Source of the DNA: CAZMXS01 sp964570325
GTDB lineage: Bacteria > Verrucomicrobiota > Kiritimatiellia > CAIQIC01 > CAZMXS01
Direction of reading: 5' to 3'
Length of the DNA stretch: 64,000 nt
Assembly (NCBI GenBank): GCA_964570325.1
Contig: CAZMXS010000005.1
Span: 57,145 to 121,144, forward strand
Part shown: positions 24,155 to 34,793 of the stretch, one piece after another
How positions within the stretch are numbered: the stretch's first letter is position 1
Layout of the letters: every line of letters starts with the position of its first letter
Made by a program: the position numbers and the translations under genes
The notes under the pieces: model-generated
Told to the model about the DNA's origin: nothing
Databases searched by the model: none
What the model saw: only the letters and a program-made list of their open reading frames with translations

Positions 24155-27100
24155 TACCGTTCCAGTTCGATCCGGTACAGCCACGGGCCGCGCCCGCTGG
24201 TGGTGCGGTCGGTCTCGACGTTGACCGGCGGGACCGCCGGGATATTGGTTTTGAGATTCGTGAAGTATCCGGCCTTCAAGTCGCTGATCCGCTCCAGCCG
24301 GTAGCGCTTGTTGGTCACGCTGGACCACTGGACAATGATTCCGGGCCCGCCGGGCTCGGCGCGGCCCGCCACCATCTTCATCACGGACAGAACGTTGGTC
24401 GGAATGGTCCCGGAGTAGAACTCGGCCCAGGCCGGCTGGCCGTCGCCATCGGTGTCCGACAGCGCCGCGTTGGCAAAATCGCTCGTGCCCGGGTAATACC
24501 GGTTCAGCCACCATTCGGGCGTGTCGTACACGGTCACATTGGCGTCGAAAGTCGCCCGCAACGTGCCATCCGCGTACACGTTGCTCCAGGCTACCGTCAT
24601 GTTGGTCGGGTTCGACAGCGTGATCGCCGCCTCGTTCGTTAAAATCTCCGCGATATGGAAGAACGGATCGGCCATGATCACAAAATTAGTCGAACGACCC
24701 GCGATCACAAACACCCCGCCGTTCGGCCACACGGTCCCGTTGGTTCCGCTTTGCGCGTTGATCAGATGCAGCACCGGCGGCGCTATTGTCAGCACCACCG
24801 CGCGCGTCTGGATCCGCCCGCTGGTCGCGTTGCTGAAAGTCAGCGTGTCTCGATGCACACCGCCATCCAGCGCATCGGCCGCCGCATTGAGCGCAATACT
24901 TTGTTGCCGACTGCCTCCAACCGCCAGCATGCCCGTGGGTGAAATCACGGTCACCCAGGCGGCGGTGTGCGTGATGGCCCAAGCCAGCGGGGCCGCGCTC
25001 AAATTCGTCAAGTCATATACGATGCTCGTCGGATTAAACGGGCCGGCGTAGTTGCCGGCGGAAGTGAAGGCCGTCTCCGGCTCGATGTACAGGTAGTCCG
25101 GCAGGCCGCGGCCGGACAGCGTCACCGCCACTTTCGGCTCTTCCGCGTCGGTGCTGGAGATACCGACCCGTGCCTCATAGAGCAGCGCGGCATCCGGCTG
25201 AAAGCGAACGTCAAAGGTGAAATTGGAACCCGGCAGGACGGTCGCCGGAAACGCCGGCAGGTTGGTCAGCGTATAGGCCCCGCTGCGCGTCGCGGCGCGA
25301 ATCGCGGCCGGCGCGTAGGGCACTTTTTCTTTTAGCGGATACGGCGCCGGCGCGCGGCCGCTCGCGACGTCGGGATTGGCCGCGCCCACATCCGCCTGCT
25401 GGTTATACCACATCTGCTCGGGCCCCAGTGGACCACCCCCGCCGGCCAGCGGGGCGCAGATTTCAAAGTCGTCGAAGTAAAAGACCGCCTCGGCGGACGA
25501 CCCGCTGAAGCCCAGCACCCCCACCCGGCCGGTCGCCCCGATCGCGGCATCGCCGCCCGACCAGGCCAGGTATCCATTGAAATATACCTGCAGGTTGGTG
25601 CCTTCCAGATTCAGCAGCACCCGGTTCGACGCCGCGCCGGAGTTGAGATACGGCGAAGCGGACAAACCCTGCAAGTAGGAGAAAACGCCGGCTTGATATT
25701 TCCCGACGTAATAAGTGCCCGCGCCTGAAATCGCCACGGCGTAGGCATCGCCGGCCGCGGACGCGCCATAACTGAAATCGGCCGACGCCCGCGCCAGCAG
25801 CCGCGCCATCGCGGTGTTGTCGCCCATCCGCCGGATCGTCACGGCCGCCGCGCAATCCCGCCATTCCGCGCCGCCATACACGGATTGCATGCGCGCGCCG
25901 GTCACTCCCGCCTGCGCGCGGTATTCGCCGGCCACCACCGCCCATTGCGCCGGATCCTGGGGCACCCAGCCCTGCGCCAGACTGTCCGCAAAGTTTTCCT
26001 CGTAACAATCAAACGTAATCGCGTTCACGATTAGATTGTAGGTCGCGTTGGTATTGGCCACGGTGATCCGTTCCATCTGCGCCAGCCCGACCACAAGGTT
26101 GCTGAACGGCAGGTTCCGATCGTCATACGGCGGGATCGTGTCCGTCACGCGGATGTTCCCCGGGATGTTCCAGATCGTCAGCGCGACCGGGCGGGAGAGC
26201 GCGCCGCCGGCCGCGTTGCTGAACACCACCGCGTCGAAATAACCGGTTGGCGCCAGCGCGGCCGCGGCGCCAGTCAGGTGGACTGAGACATTAACCGCTT
26301 CGCCGGCGCTCAATGCGCCCGCGCCCGGGCTCACGGCCAGCCAAACGGGCGCGCCGGTGGCGTCGGCGGTCCAATCCAGCCAATTGGTACCCGTGTTCAC
26401 CAGCCGATAAACGGCGCTCGACGGCGTGAACGGCCCATACTGGTAGCCCTGCGCGACCAGACCGTTGGTCGGCCCGATCACCAGGTCGCCGATCGCGCTC
26501 GACGCCGGCGTTACCGCCAGCGTAATCCGCCGCCGGTGCTCCGCGCCGGTCGCCTGGTTGACGAACACCAGATCGCTCACATACGCGCCCTCCGGCAGGA
26601 GATTCGCCGCCCGGGTCCACTCCGTCGTCACGGCCACTCCACCCCAACCGGCCAGCGCGCCGTTGTTCGTGGAGACGCTCAACCAGTCATTGGTGCAGGC
26701 CAGCGTCCAGCCGACCGCCAGAAAACTGGCGTTGGACAGACCATACACCGCGCGCTCCGGCGCAAAGGCCCCGCCTCGTTCGCCGGCGGCCGCGACCGCG
26801 CCGGTCGGATTGAGCGTGAAACCATCCGGCGCCACAATCATCGTCAGCGGCATCGCGGTCACGGTGTTGATGTAATTGCCGCTGAACTCCAGGCCCGCCT
26901 GGTTCGTCGAAGCCGCATTCGGCGCCGCGCCGGCGTCGAATATCACAACCAGGTTGGTGGTCGCGCCCGGGCCGACAGCCGCCGAGTTGGTTGGCAGGAC
27001 GACCCACGGCGGCCTGGCGCTGACCGCGACCGCCATGCACAGTTCCGCTCCGCTCGGGAACGCGCCGACTGACGTGCTGTTGCCGGTTGACGTGTCAATC

Positions 27101-30100
27101 ACCCGCAACTCGCCGGCCGTGGTGTACGCGGCCCAGTACAAGATGTTGTTCTGATCATCAAAGTCCATGCCTTGCGCATAATTGGCGTTGACCCCCAGCG
27201 CGCCGACCACCGTGCCCGCGCCGGTGGTTTTGTTGACGCTCACCAGGTTGTCGTTGACGATGTCCACGGCATACATCTGGCCCGCCGGGCTGATGGCGAT
27301 GCAGATGACGCCGGGCGCGTTGTTGATATTGCCGATAAAGGTGGCCGCGCCGGTCGCCGGGTTGATCGTATACAGCTTGGACACCGAGATATCGGTCGAG
27401 GCGGCGTAGAGCTTGCCGTCGGTCGGGTCGCCCGCGAGACTGGTCCAACTCTGCCCCGTCTGCGGGGTGGCGGTGCCGATCACCGTTCGCGCGCCGCTGG
27501 CGGTGTTGAACCACACCAGTTGGTTCGCGTCCATGTCCAGCGCGTACAATTTCACAAAATCGTCACTCAGGAAATCCGCGCAGGGGAACAGATCGCTGGT
27601 GCCGGTGCCGGAAATAGTCGTCAACGTACCGGGCGTGGCGGTATTAAAGGAAACCAGCGTATCGGCGCTCATGTTGATTCCGTAGCACGGCACACTGGAT
27701 GGCGCGGCCATGCCGGGCGCGGCCGGCGCGCCCAGCCCGGCCGGCGCCCGGGCAATGGACGGCACATCCGCGGTCGTTGGATTCTGACCCGGCCCCAACC
27801 GAATCGGGTCGGCCGGCGGCGCGCGCACGGCGCGCATGGAAAAACGAACTTCCAGCGGACCGGAATTGCTGACGGAAACAATGTTCGTGCGCCGTGTGCC
27901 GTAGATCATCATTTCGGAAAGCGCCGCCGGCGCATAGCCAATCGAGGATCCGGAGAGAACGAAATCCTGGATCACGGTGTCGCCATCGCCGGCCACCGCC
28001 ACGTCGGCGCGGTTGGTGCTGTAGCCCGTCTTGATTGCCTTGACACCATAAGCGCCGACCGGCACGGTCAGGCGGTAACCGCCGGCGGAATCCGTCGTCG
28101 CGGTCCAGTTGGTCATCGCATTGGTTGCCGTGACCGTGGCGCCGGCCAGCCCCGCGCCCGTGTGGGCCGCGGTGACCCGCCCGGTAATCATGCCGGCGGC
28201 GGCCCGTCCGCTCAATTCGACGGATACGCGCGGGTGGTCATTGTCGTCGCTGACCGCCGTGATGACATTCTCGTTCGTGCCGACGTTATCCGGCGCGAAC
28301 ACGACATCGAAGGTGAAGCTCGCGCCGGGCGTCAACACCGCCGGCAACGGCGGGTGGTTGGTGAAACTGAACGGCCCCGAGACCACATTGGGCGAACGCG
28401 TCGCCGGCGGCGGCAGCGCGTCATCCCCGGGCGCCAGCGGAAACTCTTTCTGCGGGTCGCGGCCGGCCGGCCGGCTGAACGGCTGGGCGTTGGCATTGTA
28501 ATAACGCTGCTTCCGCCCCAGGCCCGGGCCGGTGGCGCGCGGTTTGCCCACGCTGACGTTGTCAAAATAGTGCCGGCTGTTGGCGGCGGGCGATGTGTAA
28601 CCGACCAGCGCCACCCCGCCCGTCAGGCTGCGCGCATCCGTACCCGTCCAGACCAGCGTATTGTTGATATACAGGCGCAACGCCGCGCCATCGCCGCTCG
28701 CGCACAGGATATTGGTCGCGGTGCCGGTCTTGATCGCCGTGCTGACCGTCCAGCCCTGCAACGCCTCGTAGCTGGACCCGTCCATATAGAACACGGAGTA
28801 TGAATTATAGGAGAGCAGGAAAAGGTAACCGCGGCCCATGCCATCTGCGTCAAAATCATTTGAAACGCGAAACGCCACCCCCTCCGAACTATAATCGCTG
28901 CCGGCGCGGTGCATTTGCGCCTGCAAGGAGAAGTCCGTCCAGTCAAGGTTGTTGGTGTAAACGGAGGTCATGAAGGTTTCCGTGGAATTGGAGGCGCAGT
29001 ATTCGCCGCCGATCACCGCCCAGTTGCTGGCGACATCCGGCCGCCAGCCGAGGGCCTGGCCGCTCGCGAAGGTTTCGGAGTAGTAACCGAAATACAAGTC
29101 GCTCACTGTCAGGTCGCGTCCGCCGGGCGGGTCGCGGTTGACGATGGTGATCTGCTCCGTGCGCGGCGCGCCGATCGGCGTGACGCCGAATGGGATGCGC
29201 AGGTCGTTCGTCGGCGGCACGGAATCGTACACCCCGATCTCCCCGGTGATCGCCACCACCGTCACCGTGACGCCCCGCGACTGGGTCAGTCCCGTGAGCC
29301 CGTTGGAGAAGACCACGGCGACGTTGGTCACGCCCGGCGTCGTCAGTTGCGCGGGCACGAGCCGGATGTCCACCGCCTGCGCGGCGCCCGGAGCCAGGCC
29401 GCCGCCGGCCGGCGTCACGGCCAGCCAGGCCGCGCTCCGCCAGTCGGATGTCCACGCCAGTGTTTGCGCCGAGCCGTTGGTCAGCGTGTAAATAATGTTG
29501 CTGGGGGTGAACGGCCCGCCCTCCAACCCGTCCGCCACCAACGGGATGGCCGGCGAAATGACCAGCGCGTCGCGAACAGTCAACGCCGCATCGCGCGTCT
29601 CGGCCAGACCCGCCGTCGTGTTGGAAATCGCAATTTCGCCGGTATAAGCGCCGGGCGCAAAGACCAGGGCGGCGGCATTGACTGTGCCCGTGACGTACGT
29701 CAGTGTTCCGGCCGCAAGACTCCCGGCGGACGGGCGGACATCCAACCAGGCTTGGGAGCAGTTGGCGGTCCACACCACCGGCGACGTCCCCAGGTTGCTC
29801 AACCGGTACACGCGATCGGGCGTGAACGGACCGCCGTAGTAGCCGGACGAGGTCAGGCCGGCCGCCGGCTTGACCTCCAGGTCGCCGGCCGCATAACCGC
29901 GGGCCGCGACGCAGACATCATCCACCTGCCACCACCAGTCGTAGTTGACATTGTAATAGTGGAAGCGAACCATCACGTTGGACTGGCCGGCCGCGGCCGA
30001 CAGGTCCAGCGTGACCGTCGCCGGTCCGCGCAGATCGGTCGCGCGCCGCCACAGGTTGGACCAGGGCCCGGCGGCCCCGTTAACGCTGTAATCCACATCG

Positions 30101-32559
30101 GCAATCTCGTTGCCGCTATAGATGTAGAGATCGGTCTTGAAGATCAGTTGGGCCGCGGCCTTCCCGCGCAGGTCAATGACGGCGGTGCGCAATTCGGTGT
30201 CTATGGCCACCGTCCCGGCCTTGTCGCTGTCCGCAATGGCAAACTGCCCGCTGCCGCCGGTTCGATTGCCGCGGCCGCCGGGGTCATTGAAGACCCACCC
30301 CTGCAACGTCGCGCTGCCGATATTGGTGCGCACGGTCCAGCCCGCCGGCAAGCCGCCGCTGAAATCCCAGCACTGCACGACCGGCAGCGGCAGGTTGGCG
30401 ATCGTCAGGTTGACCGCACGGTCAAAATTGAGCGTCTGATCCTCGTCGCTATACACAAACCGCACCGCGTCGGTGTGGGCGCCGGCACTCAGAAATTCCG
30501 CCAGGATATTGATGCCCACGGTAACCGTCGTGGCGGCGCCGGGCGCCAGCAGGCCGCCGGGGGCGGAAAGGTCAAGCCATGGCTGGGTCCGGCTCGCGGA
30601 CCAGGCAACCGGGCTGAGCCAGGCGTTGGAGACAACGTACTGGGCCTGGGCCGGACTGAACGGCCCGCCCTCCGTGCCGGCCGCGTTGAAGGCGGCGCCG
30701 GGCGAAATGAAAAGCGGATAGGGAGAGAGCGCGAAATCCTGCCGGCTGGTGTAGTCGCGGTAGATGGTCACGCCAACGGACGGGCCGGCGAAAAAACCGT
30801 CGGCGGTGGCGGCGATATCGTAGCGGCCGGTGCCCAGGGCCAGCAAATAGACGCCATTGGAATCCGCCGTGGTGCGGTGGTAACTGTTGGTGGCGCGCAC
30901 GGTCGCGCCCGCAATCCCGGCGCCGGTCAGCGCGTTGGTCACGCGGCCGGCCAGCTTGCCGCCAATGGCCGTCCCCAGCCGGAAACTGCCCCAGCGCGTG
31001 CGCCAGTTCCAGCCGCCGGTCGAATACTCGTTGCAATACCAGAAGGTTACATCATCCACCGGGTCCACCGACAGGGCGCTGTAGTCGCCCCAGCGGTTGA
31101 CGCCGGTCTGCGCGGCGCTCCCGGCAAACAACGTGGCCTCGCCTTGGAACAGGCCATTGCTCGGGTCGGACGCCAGCCGGCCCGCGTAACGGATGGACGG
31201 ATAGGTTCCCGTCCCGGAAACGCTGAAGCCGACGGCCAGATTCCCCTGCCCGTCCAACGCCGCGCTGCCCATCCAGCGGCCGTCGCCGTCCGGCGCGTAA
31301 GTCGCCTGCTCGGCTATCTCGAACGCGCCCGCGGGCCGGTTGCGCTTGAACTGGTAGTACCGCTTGGCCGCCTGGCCGCTCCCGCCCCGCACCGTATGGC
31401 AGGCAACTAGCGAGTCGTAGCCGCCGAAGCAGCGGTATTGCAACCGGTGCATGATGCGGTCCGGAATCGGGTCGAGGGTCTGGGTCGTGCCCGGTTGCGG
31501 CACACCGGATACATTCCAGTCAAAGGCCGCCACAACATTGGTGTAATTCGGCTGGCCGCCGGCGCCGAAGGTACTGTTCGCCGGATTGGTCCAATCCACA
31601 TGGAATTCCCAGATGTAAAACGCGGGGAATGGATTGACATACGACTGGTCAACCATCCCGAAGTAGTTCGGCGTGCCGTCGGGCGGCGGGGGGCCATCGA
31701 GATCGGACGGCAGCATGCCGCCGAAATCGGAGTTAACGCCATAAAGGTCAAAATACTGGTAAGTCGCGCCGGGGTTGCCCGCCAGCATTTTCGCGCGGTC
31801 GAACACGAACACGCCCGCTCCCGCCCAACTGGATTCGAACTGGTTGTCCGTCATGTAATAACCGTCAGGCCATACGCCAAAGTGCGGGTAGTCGTTCATC
31901 TTATTGTTCGGCATGACGAAATCATAAAGATACCACGCGCCGGTCGGGTCGGGTGTTTGCGAGATACCGACCACCTCATGGCAAGGCGTGACGCTGACGA
32001 TGAACTGGCTGATCAACCAGCGGTCGGCAAGGTGGTCGTAGAGCACGATCGGGTCGCCATCGTCAGTCGTCGAGGCGGGCGGCGGGAATCCGGCGGCGGC
32101 GAACAACGCGCTCATCCGCATCGGCGCGATCAGGTTGGTGCCGCTCACCTTGTCATAGACGCAAAAATGCATGTTCACCATTTCGAGATAATGGTTCGGC
32201 CCCACATCCCCGACCGTGTCCGGCGGCGCAACGCTGTCGAGATTGCTCACGCCTTCAAACGAATTGAGCGGCGCGGGCATCGTGGCCCGGGGATACCGCG
32301 GCTGTTGCGCCGCGTCGGGAACAGCAGCCGCGCGCGCGGCTAGCGGCCGGGCGGCGCGTGGGACCGCAACGCGCGGAATGGCGCGCGCGGTGACGGCGTC
32401 GGCCGCGCGCTCCCGCTCGGCCGGGCGCGCCATACTCGCCAGCGGCGGGGTGACACCGAACTGAACCGCGCGCCCGACATAAGGGACCGGGTCGGCGCCT
32501 AACGCGGGCGCGCCGCCGAGAATGGCCAACGCCAGCAGCAGTGACCCTGAATGTTGCAT
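24154..32559 (-). CDS. Giant exported BACON-repeat protein with propeller and lectin-like domains
   Basis: A 2,801-residue secreted protein. The ATG at 32559 is chosen for GGAGGG 6 nt upstream and the signal peptide MQHSGSLLLALAILGGAPALGA. Order: an N-terminal domain of about 450 residues (LDSVAPPDTVGDVGPNHYLE), two carboxypeptidase-regulatory-like modules (about 528-605 and 1453-1533), a jellyroll (about 725-885), six BACON-like repeats (about 613, 888, 995, 1908, 2023 and 2488; consensus GGPFxP, YxLxN, WLxVxPxxGxL), two related blocks of HYDIN-like plus lectin-like sequence (about 1110-1450 and 2136-2486), a propeller-like segment (about 1623-1846), and a C-terminal module (about 2595-2801) with DTDGDGQPAWAEF. 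That last module is shared with the genes at 35004 and 59079. No catalytic motif was recognised; a surface or matrix role is inference. Confidence 0.9.
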   Translation of the reverse strand: MQHSGSLLLALAILGGAPALGADPVPYVGRAVQFGVTPPLASMARPAERERAADAVTARAIPRVAVPRAARPLAARAAAVPDAAQQPRYPRATMPAPLNSFEGVSNLDSVAPPDTVGDVGPNHYLEMVNMHFCVYDKVSGTNLIAPMRMSALFAAAGFPPPASTTDDGDPIVLYDHLADRWLISQFIVSVTPCHEVVGISQTPDPTGAWYLYDFVMPNNKMNDYPHFGVWPDGYYMTDNQFESSWAGAGVFVFDRAKMLAGNPGATYQYFDLYGVNSDFGGMLPSDLDGPPPPDGTPNYFGMVDQSYVNPFPAFYIWEFHVDWTNPANSTFGAGGQPNYTNVVAAFDWNVSGVPQPGTTQTLDPIPDRIMHRLQYRCFGGYDSLVACHTVRGGSGQAAKRYYQFKRNRPAGAFEIAEQATYAPDGDGRWMGSAALDGQGNLAVGFSVSGTGTYPSIRYAGRLASDPSNGLFQGEATLFAGSAAQTGVNRWGDYSALSVDPVDDVTFWYCNEYSTGGWNWRTRWGSFRLGTAIGGKLAGRVTNALTGAGIAGATVRATNSYHRTTADSNGVYLLALGTGRYDIAATADGFFAGPSVGVTIYRDYTSRQDFALSPYPLFISPGAAFNAAGTEGGPFSPAQAQYVVSNAWLSPVAWSASRTQPWLDLSAPGGLLAPGAATTVTVGINILAEFLSAGAHTDAVRFVYSDEDQTLNFDRAVNLTIANLPLPVVQCWDFSGGLPAGWTVRTNIGSATLQGWVFNDPGGRGNRTGGSGQFAIADSDKAGTVAIDTELRTAVIDLRGKAAAQLIFKTDLYIYSGNEIADVDYSVNGAAGPWSNLWRRATDLRGPATVTLDLSAAAGQSNVMVRFHYYNVNYDWWWQVDDVCVAARGYAAGDLEVKPAAGLTSSGYYGGPFTPDRVYRLSNLGTSPVVWTANCSQAWLDVRPSAGSLAAGTLTYVTGTVNAAALVFAPGAYTGEIAISNTTAGLAETRDAALTVRDALVISPAIPLVADGLEGGPFTPSNIIYTLTNGSAQTLAWTSDWRSAAWLAVTPAGGGLAPGAAQAVDIRLVPAQLTTPGVTNVAVVFSNGLTGLTQSRGVTVTVVAITGEIGVYDSVPPTNDLRIPFGVTPIGAPRTEQITIVNRDPPGGRDLTVSDLYFGYYSETFASGQALGWRPDVASNWAVIGGEYCASNSTETFMTSVYTNNLDWTDFSLQAQMHRAGSDYSSEGVAFRVSNDFDADGMGRGYLFLLSYNSYSVFYMDGSSYEALQGWTVSTAIKTGTATNILCASGDGAALRLYINNTLVWTGTDARSLTGGVALVGYTSPAANSRHYFDNVSVGKPRATGPGLGRKQRYYNANAQPFSRPAGRDPQKEFPLAPGDDALPPPATRSPNVVSGPFSFTNHPPLPAVLTPGASFTFDVVFAPDNVGTNENVITAVSDDNDHPRVSVELSGRAAAGMITGRVTAAHTGAGLAGATVTATNAMTNWTATTDSAGGYRLTVPVGAYGVKAIKTGYSTNRADVAVAGDGDTVIQDFVLSGSSIGYAPAALSEMMIYGTRRTNIVSVSNSGPLEVRFSMRAVRAPPADPIRLGPGQNPTTADVPSIARAPAGLGAPAAPGMAAPSSVPCYGINMSADTLVSFNTATPGTLTTISGTGTSDLFPCADFLSDDFVKLYALDMDANQLVWFNTASGARTVIGTATPQTGQSWTSLAGDPTDGKLYAASTDISVSKLYTINPATGAATFIGNINNAPGVICIAISPAGQMYAVDIVNDNLVSVNKTTGAGTVVGALGVNANYAQGMDFDDQNNILYWAAYTTAGELRVIDTSTGNSTSVGAFPSGAELCMAVAVSARPPWVVLPTNSAAVGPGATTNLVVIFDAGAAPNAASTNQAGLEFSGNYINTVTAMPLTMIVAPDGFTLNPTGAVAAAGERGGAFAPERAVYGLSNASFLAVGWTLACTNDWLSVSTNNGALAGWGGVAVTTEWTRAANLLPEGAYVSDLVFVNQATGAEHRRRITLAVTPASSAIGDLVIGPTNGLVAQGYQYGPFTPSSAVYRLVNTGTNWLDWTADATGAPVWLAVSPGAGALSAGEAVNVSVHLTGAAAALAPTGYFDAVVFSNAAGGALSRPVALTIWNIPGNIRVTDTIPPYDDRNLPFSNLVVGLAQMERITVANTNATYNLIVNAITFDCYEENFADSLAQGWVPQDPAQWAVVAGEYRAQAGVTGARMQSVYGGAEWRDCAAAVTIRRMGDNTAMARLLARASADFSYGASAAGDAYAVAISGAGTYYVGKYQAGVFSYLQGLSASPYLNSGAASNRVLLNLEGTNLQVYFNGYLAWSGGDAAIGATGRVGVLGFSGSSAEAVFYFDDFEICAPLAGGGGPLGPEQMWYNQQADVGAANPDVASGRAPAPYPLKEKVPYAPAAIRAATRSGAYTLTNLPAFPATVLPGSNFTFDVRFQPDAALLYEARVGISSTDAEEPKVAVTLSGRGLPDYLYIEPETAFTSAGNYAGPFNPTSIVYDLTNLSAAPLAWAITHTAAWVTVISPTGMLAVGGSRQQSIALNAAADALDGGVHRDTLTFSNATSGRIQTRAVVLTIAPPVLHLINAQSGTNGTVWPNGGVFVIAGRSTNFVIMADPFFHIAEILTNEAAITLSNPTNMTVAWSNVYADGTLRATFDANVTVYDTPEWWLNRYYPGTSDFANAALSDTDGDGQPAWAEFYSGTIPTNVLSVMKMVAGRAEPGGPGIIVQWSSVTNKRYRLERISDLKAGYFTNLKTNIPAVPPVNVETDRTTSGRGPWLYRIELER
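24780..30720 (-). repeat. Six BACON-like repeat units coded within the giant gene
   Basis: Units lie near 30720-30500, 29885-29580, 29570-29250, 26835-26510, 26490-26150 and 25095-24780. Each has GGPFxP (or a variant), YxLxN, WLxV and GxL motifs in the same order over about 105 residues. They are diverged, so no long DNA identity is expected. Units 2-3 and 4-5 are adjacent pairs. Confidence 0.75.
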
Positions 32560-32839
32560 GGGAACCCTCCGTGTGAAGCTCTTCCAGCCGCCGTCGAGCC
32601 GGTGGCCGACGCCCATGAAATGCATTTGCACAATGATTATAGAATACTCCGCTGGCGCCTCGCTTCAAAGTGAAATAAAGGCTTGGTTCCTCGATCAGTT
32701 CGGTGGATGATATAAATGTGAGTAATTGGTATTCAGCGCCCTCAAAATTCACGCCCGATCGCATTCCCTCCATGACTTTCAGATATCTGGGCGGCCGGTC
32801 TTGGAACAGCGCCGGGCGTATAACCTCAAAAGGATGAAC
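32560..32839. other. Divergent intergenic region
   Basis: 280 bp between divergent starts. It must hold promoters for both the giant gene and the phosphoesterase. AT-rich patches with -10-like hexamers occur (TATAAA at 32711-32716 on the plus strand; ATTATAGAAT near 32636-32645), but none has a -35 box at proper spacing, so no promoter is called. Confidence 0.5.
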
Positions 32840-34723
32840 ATGCAAAGAAACATTATCATCGGCCTGTTGATGCTGGTCGGGCTTCGGGTTTTGGGGAGTG
32901 GCGTCGGCTTGGGAACACGGCAGCAAACCATCCAACCGCAAGCGGTAGCGCCGGGCACGCCGCCGGTTGCCCCATCCAACGTCGCCTTGTATTTGACCAC
33001 GGACTACGGTAAGTGGAATATCGGCTCAGGCACCAACGAGGGGCGCAAGTTCCTGACGCCGGCCGAGTCCGCCGCAATAACCAATCAGGCGCGCCTGCTG
33101 TCGTTCTTCTCCATCAGCGACATCCACATCACCGACAAGGAATCCCCGGCCCAGGTGCCCTACCTCGGCTGGAGCGCGGCGTTCACCAACGATGGACAGG
33201 GCGGGCTCAACCATGCGGCTTTCTCACCGGTGATGTTCGACTCCACCTTTCACCTCGACGCCGCCGTCCGGACGATCAATGCCTTGCACCAGTTGACCCC
33301 CTTCGATTTCGGCATGGTGCTCGGGGACAACGGCAATGCCTCGCAATATAACGAAGTCCGCTGGTTCATTGATGTGATGGACGGCCAATATATCACGCCC
33401 AGTTCCGGCGCGCACCTCGGCGCCACCAACATTGATTATCAGATGCCTTTCCAGGCCGCCGGGCTCGACCCCTCCATCCCGTGGTACGAGGCCATCGGCA
33501 ATCATGACCAGTACTGGATGGGAGTCGGCTTGCCGACCGAAAAAATCCAACTCGCCCTGATCGGCAGTAATATCCTTAACATCGCCACCAACGGCCCGCT
33601 CTATCCGAACGGCTCAGAGGGAACCGGGATGTACGTGGGCACGGTGGATGGAAGCACCCCCGACGGCACCGTGATCGGCTGGGGCTTGACGAACCTTTAC
33701 GCCGCGCCTCCAACCGTCGCCCCCGACCCGAACCGCCACACCCTCACGCTGGATAACTCTTCGCCCACCAATTACATCGCCGAGTTCTTCCAGACCGCAT
33801 CGTTTCCGGTCGGGCATGGATTCAACCTGGCCGAGGCCAAGACCGGCAGCCTGGCCGCTTGTTATGTATTTGAGCCGTTGACGAATATCCCGATCCGGAT
33901 GATTGTGCTCGACGATACCTGCAAATCCAACAAGTCGGGCCAATTGCCAACGTTTTATGGCGGCGGCTGGGTGGACGCGGCGCGCTACACCTGGCTCACC
34001 AACGAGCTCCAAAAAGGCCAGGACGCGGATCAGCTCATGATCCTCGCGTGCCATATCCCGATCAACCCGCAAAACGATCTTTTCGACACCAACCAGATCC
34101 CCGGCATGGCCTTCTATCCCGGTCCCGGCAATCAAACCGAAACGAATCTGATCGCCACGCTGCAACGTTATCCGAATCTCATCCTGCTGATGGCGGGACA
34201 TCGTCATCTGAACGTGGTAACCCCGTTCCCATCAACGGACCCGGCCCATCCGGAGTATGGCTTTTGGGAGGTGGAAACCCCTTCGCTGCGGGACTTCCCT
34301 CGGCAATTCCGCACCTGGGAGATTCTCCGCAACAGCGACAACAGTATCTCCATCCTGACGACCGATGTGGATCCCGTGGTCGAGACCAATACCCCCGCGT
34401 GGAAGTCGCTCGGATATGCCGTCGGCGCCTACCGAATATTCGGCAACGGCGCCCTCGACGACACCTCGTCGCACACATACAACGCGGAGCTGGTCAAACA
34501 CTTGAGCCCGGGCATGCAAGCGAAGATCGCCGGCTACGGCGGACCGCTGGGCCATTGCGTGGCCATCAATCGCAGCCGGACCGGGATGGCGGTCGGCTTC
34601 CTGGGCAACCTGGAGTCCGCAGACACCTGTTTCGGCCCTTGGAACAATGTTCCGAGCGCCACCAACAGCCCCTACACGGTGTCGGCCCCGGACCACACCA
34701 CACTCTACCGCGCCCACGAGTAA
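32840..34723 (+). CDS. Exported calcineurin-like metallophosphoesterase
   Basis: A 627-residue secreted two-metal phosphoesterase. The ATG at 32840 is preferred over 32834, because AAAAGG (32828-32833) is then 6 nt away. Signal peptide: MQRNIIIGLLMLVGLRVLGSG. Metal-binding motifs appear in order: SISDIHI (Asp94, His96), VLGDNGN, EAIGNHDQYW, LACHIP and MAGHRHLN. Large insertions separate them, as in the exported PPA1498-type phosphoesterases I recall, which is a family-level memory and not a search result. The C-terminal 60 residues (GHCVAINRSRTGMAVGFLGN) carry a beta-rich tail; the C-terminal module of its neighbours is absent. The substrate is unknown. Confidence 0.9.
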   Translation: MQRNIIIGLLMLVGLRVLGSGVGLGTRQQTIQPQAVAPGTPPVAPSNVALYLTTDYGKWNIGSGTNEGRKFLTPAESAAITNQARLLSFFSISDIHITDKESPAQVPYLGWSAAFTNDGQGGLNHAAFSPVMFDSTFHLDAAVRTINALHQLTPFDFGMVLGDNGNASQYNEVRWFIDVMDGQYITPSSGAHLGATNIDYQMPFQAAGLDPSIPWYEAIGNHDQYWMGVGLPTEKIQLALIGSNILNIATNGPLYPNGSEGTGMYVGTVDGSTPDGTVIGWGLTNLYAAPPTVAPDPNRHTLTLDNSSPTNYIAEFFQTASFPVGHGFNLAEAKTGSLAACYVFEPLTNIPIRMIVLDDTCKSNKSGQLPTFYGGGWVDAARYTWLTNELQKGQDADQLMILACHIPINPQNDLFDTNQIPGMAFYPGPGNQTETNLIATLQRYPNLILLMAGHRHLNVVTPFPSTDPAHPEYGFWEVETPSLRDFPRQFRTWEILRNSDNSISILTTDVDPVVETNTPAWKSLGYAVGAYRIFGNGALDDTSSHTYNAELVKHLSPGMQAKIAGYGGPLGHCVAINRSRTGMAVGFLGNLESADTCFGPWNNVPSATNSPYTVSAPDHTTLYRAHE

Positions 34724-34793
34724 TCGCCGGGAGCGCGCACCGACGATGCGCAAGCGCAGTCGCGCCCTTCGCTCGCGCGCACGGCTACATTGG

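Noticed and set aside
28909..31410. 833-codon plus-strand frame inside the BACON giant (and others at 27172-28803 and 31438-32343)
   Set aside because: Mirror frames of a GC-rich gene, very rich in Arg, His and Gly, without signal, start site or family motif.
32636..32716. TATAAA and ATTATAGAAT as promoter -10 boxes
   Set aside because: No -35 hexamer at 16-19 bp spacing for either, so the region was described without calling a promoter.
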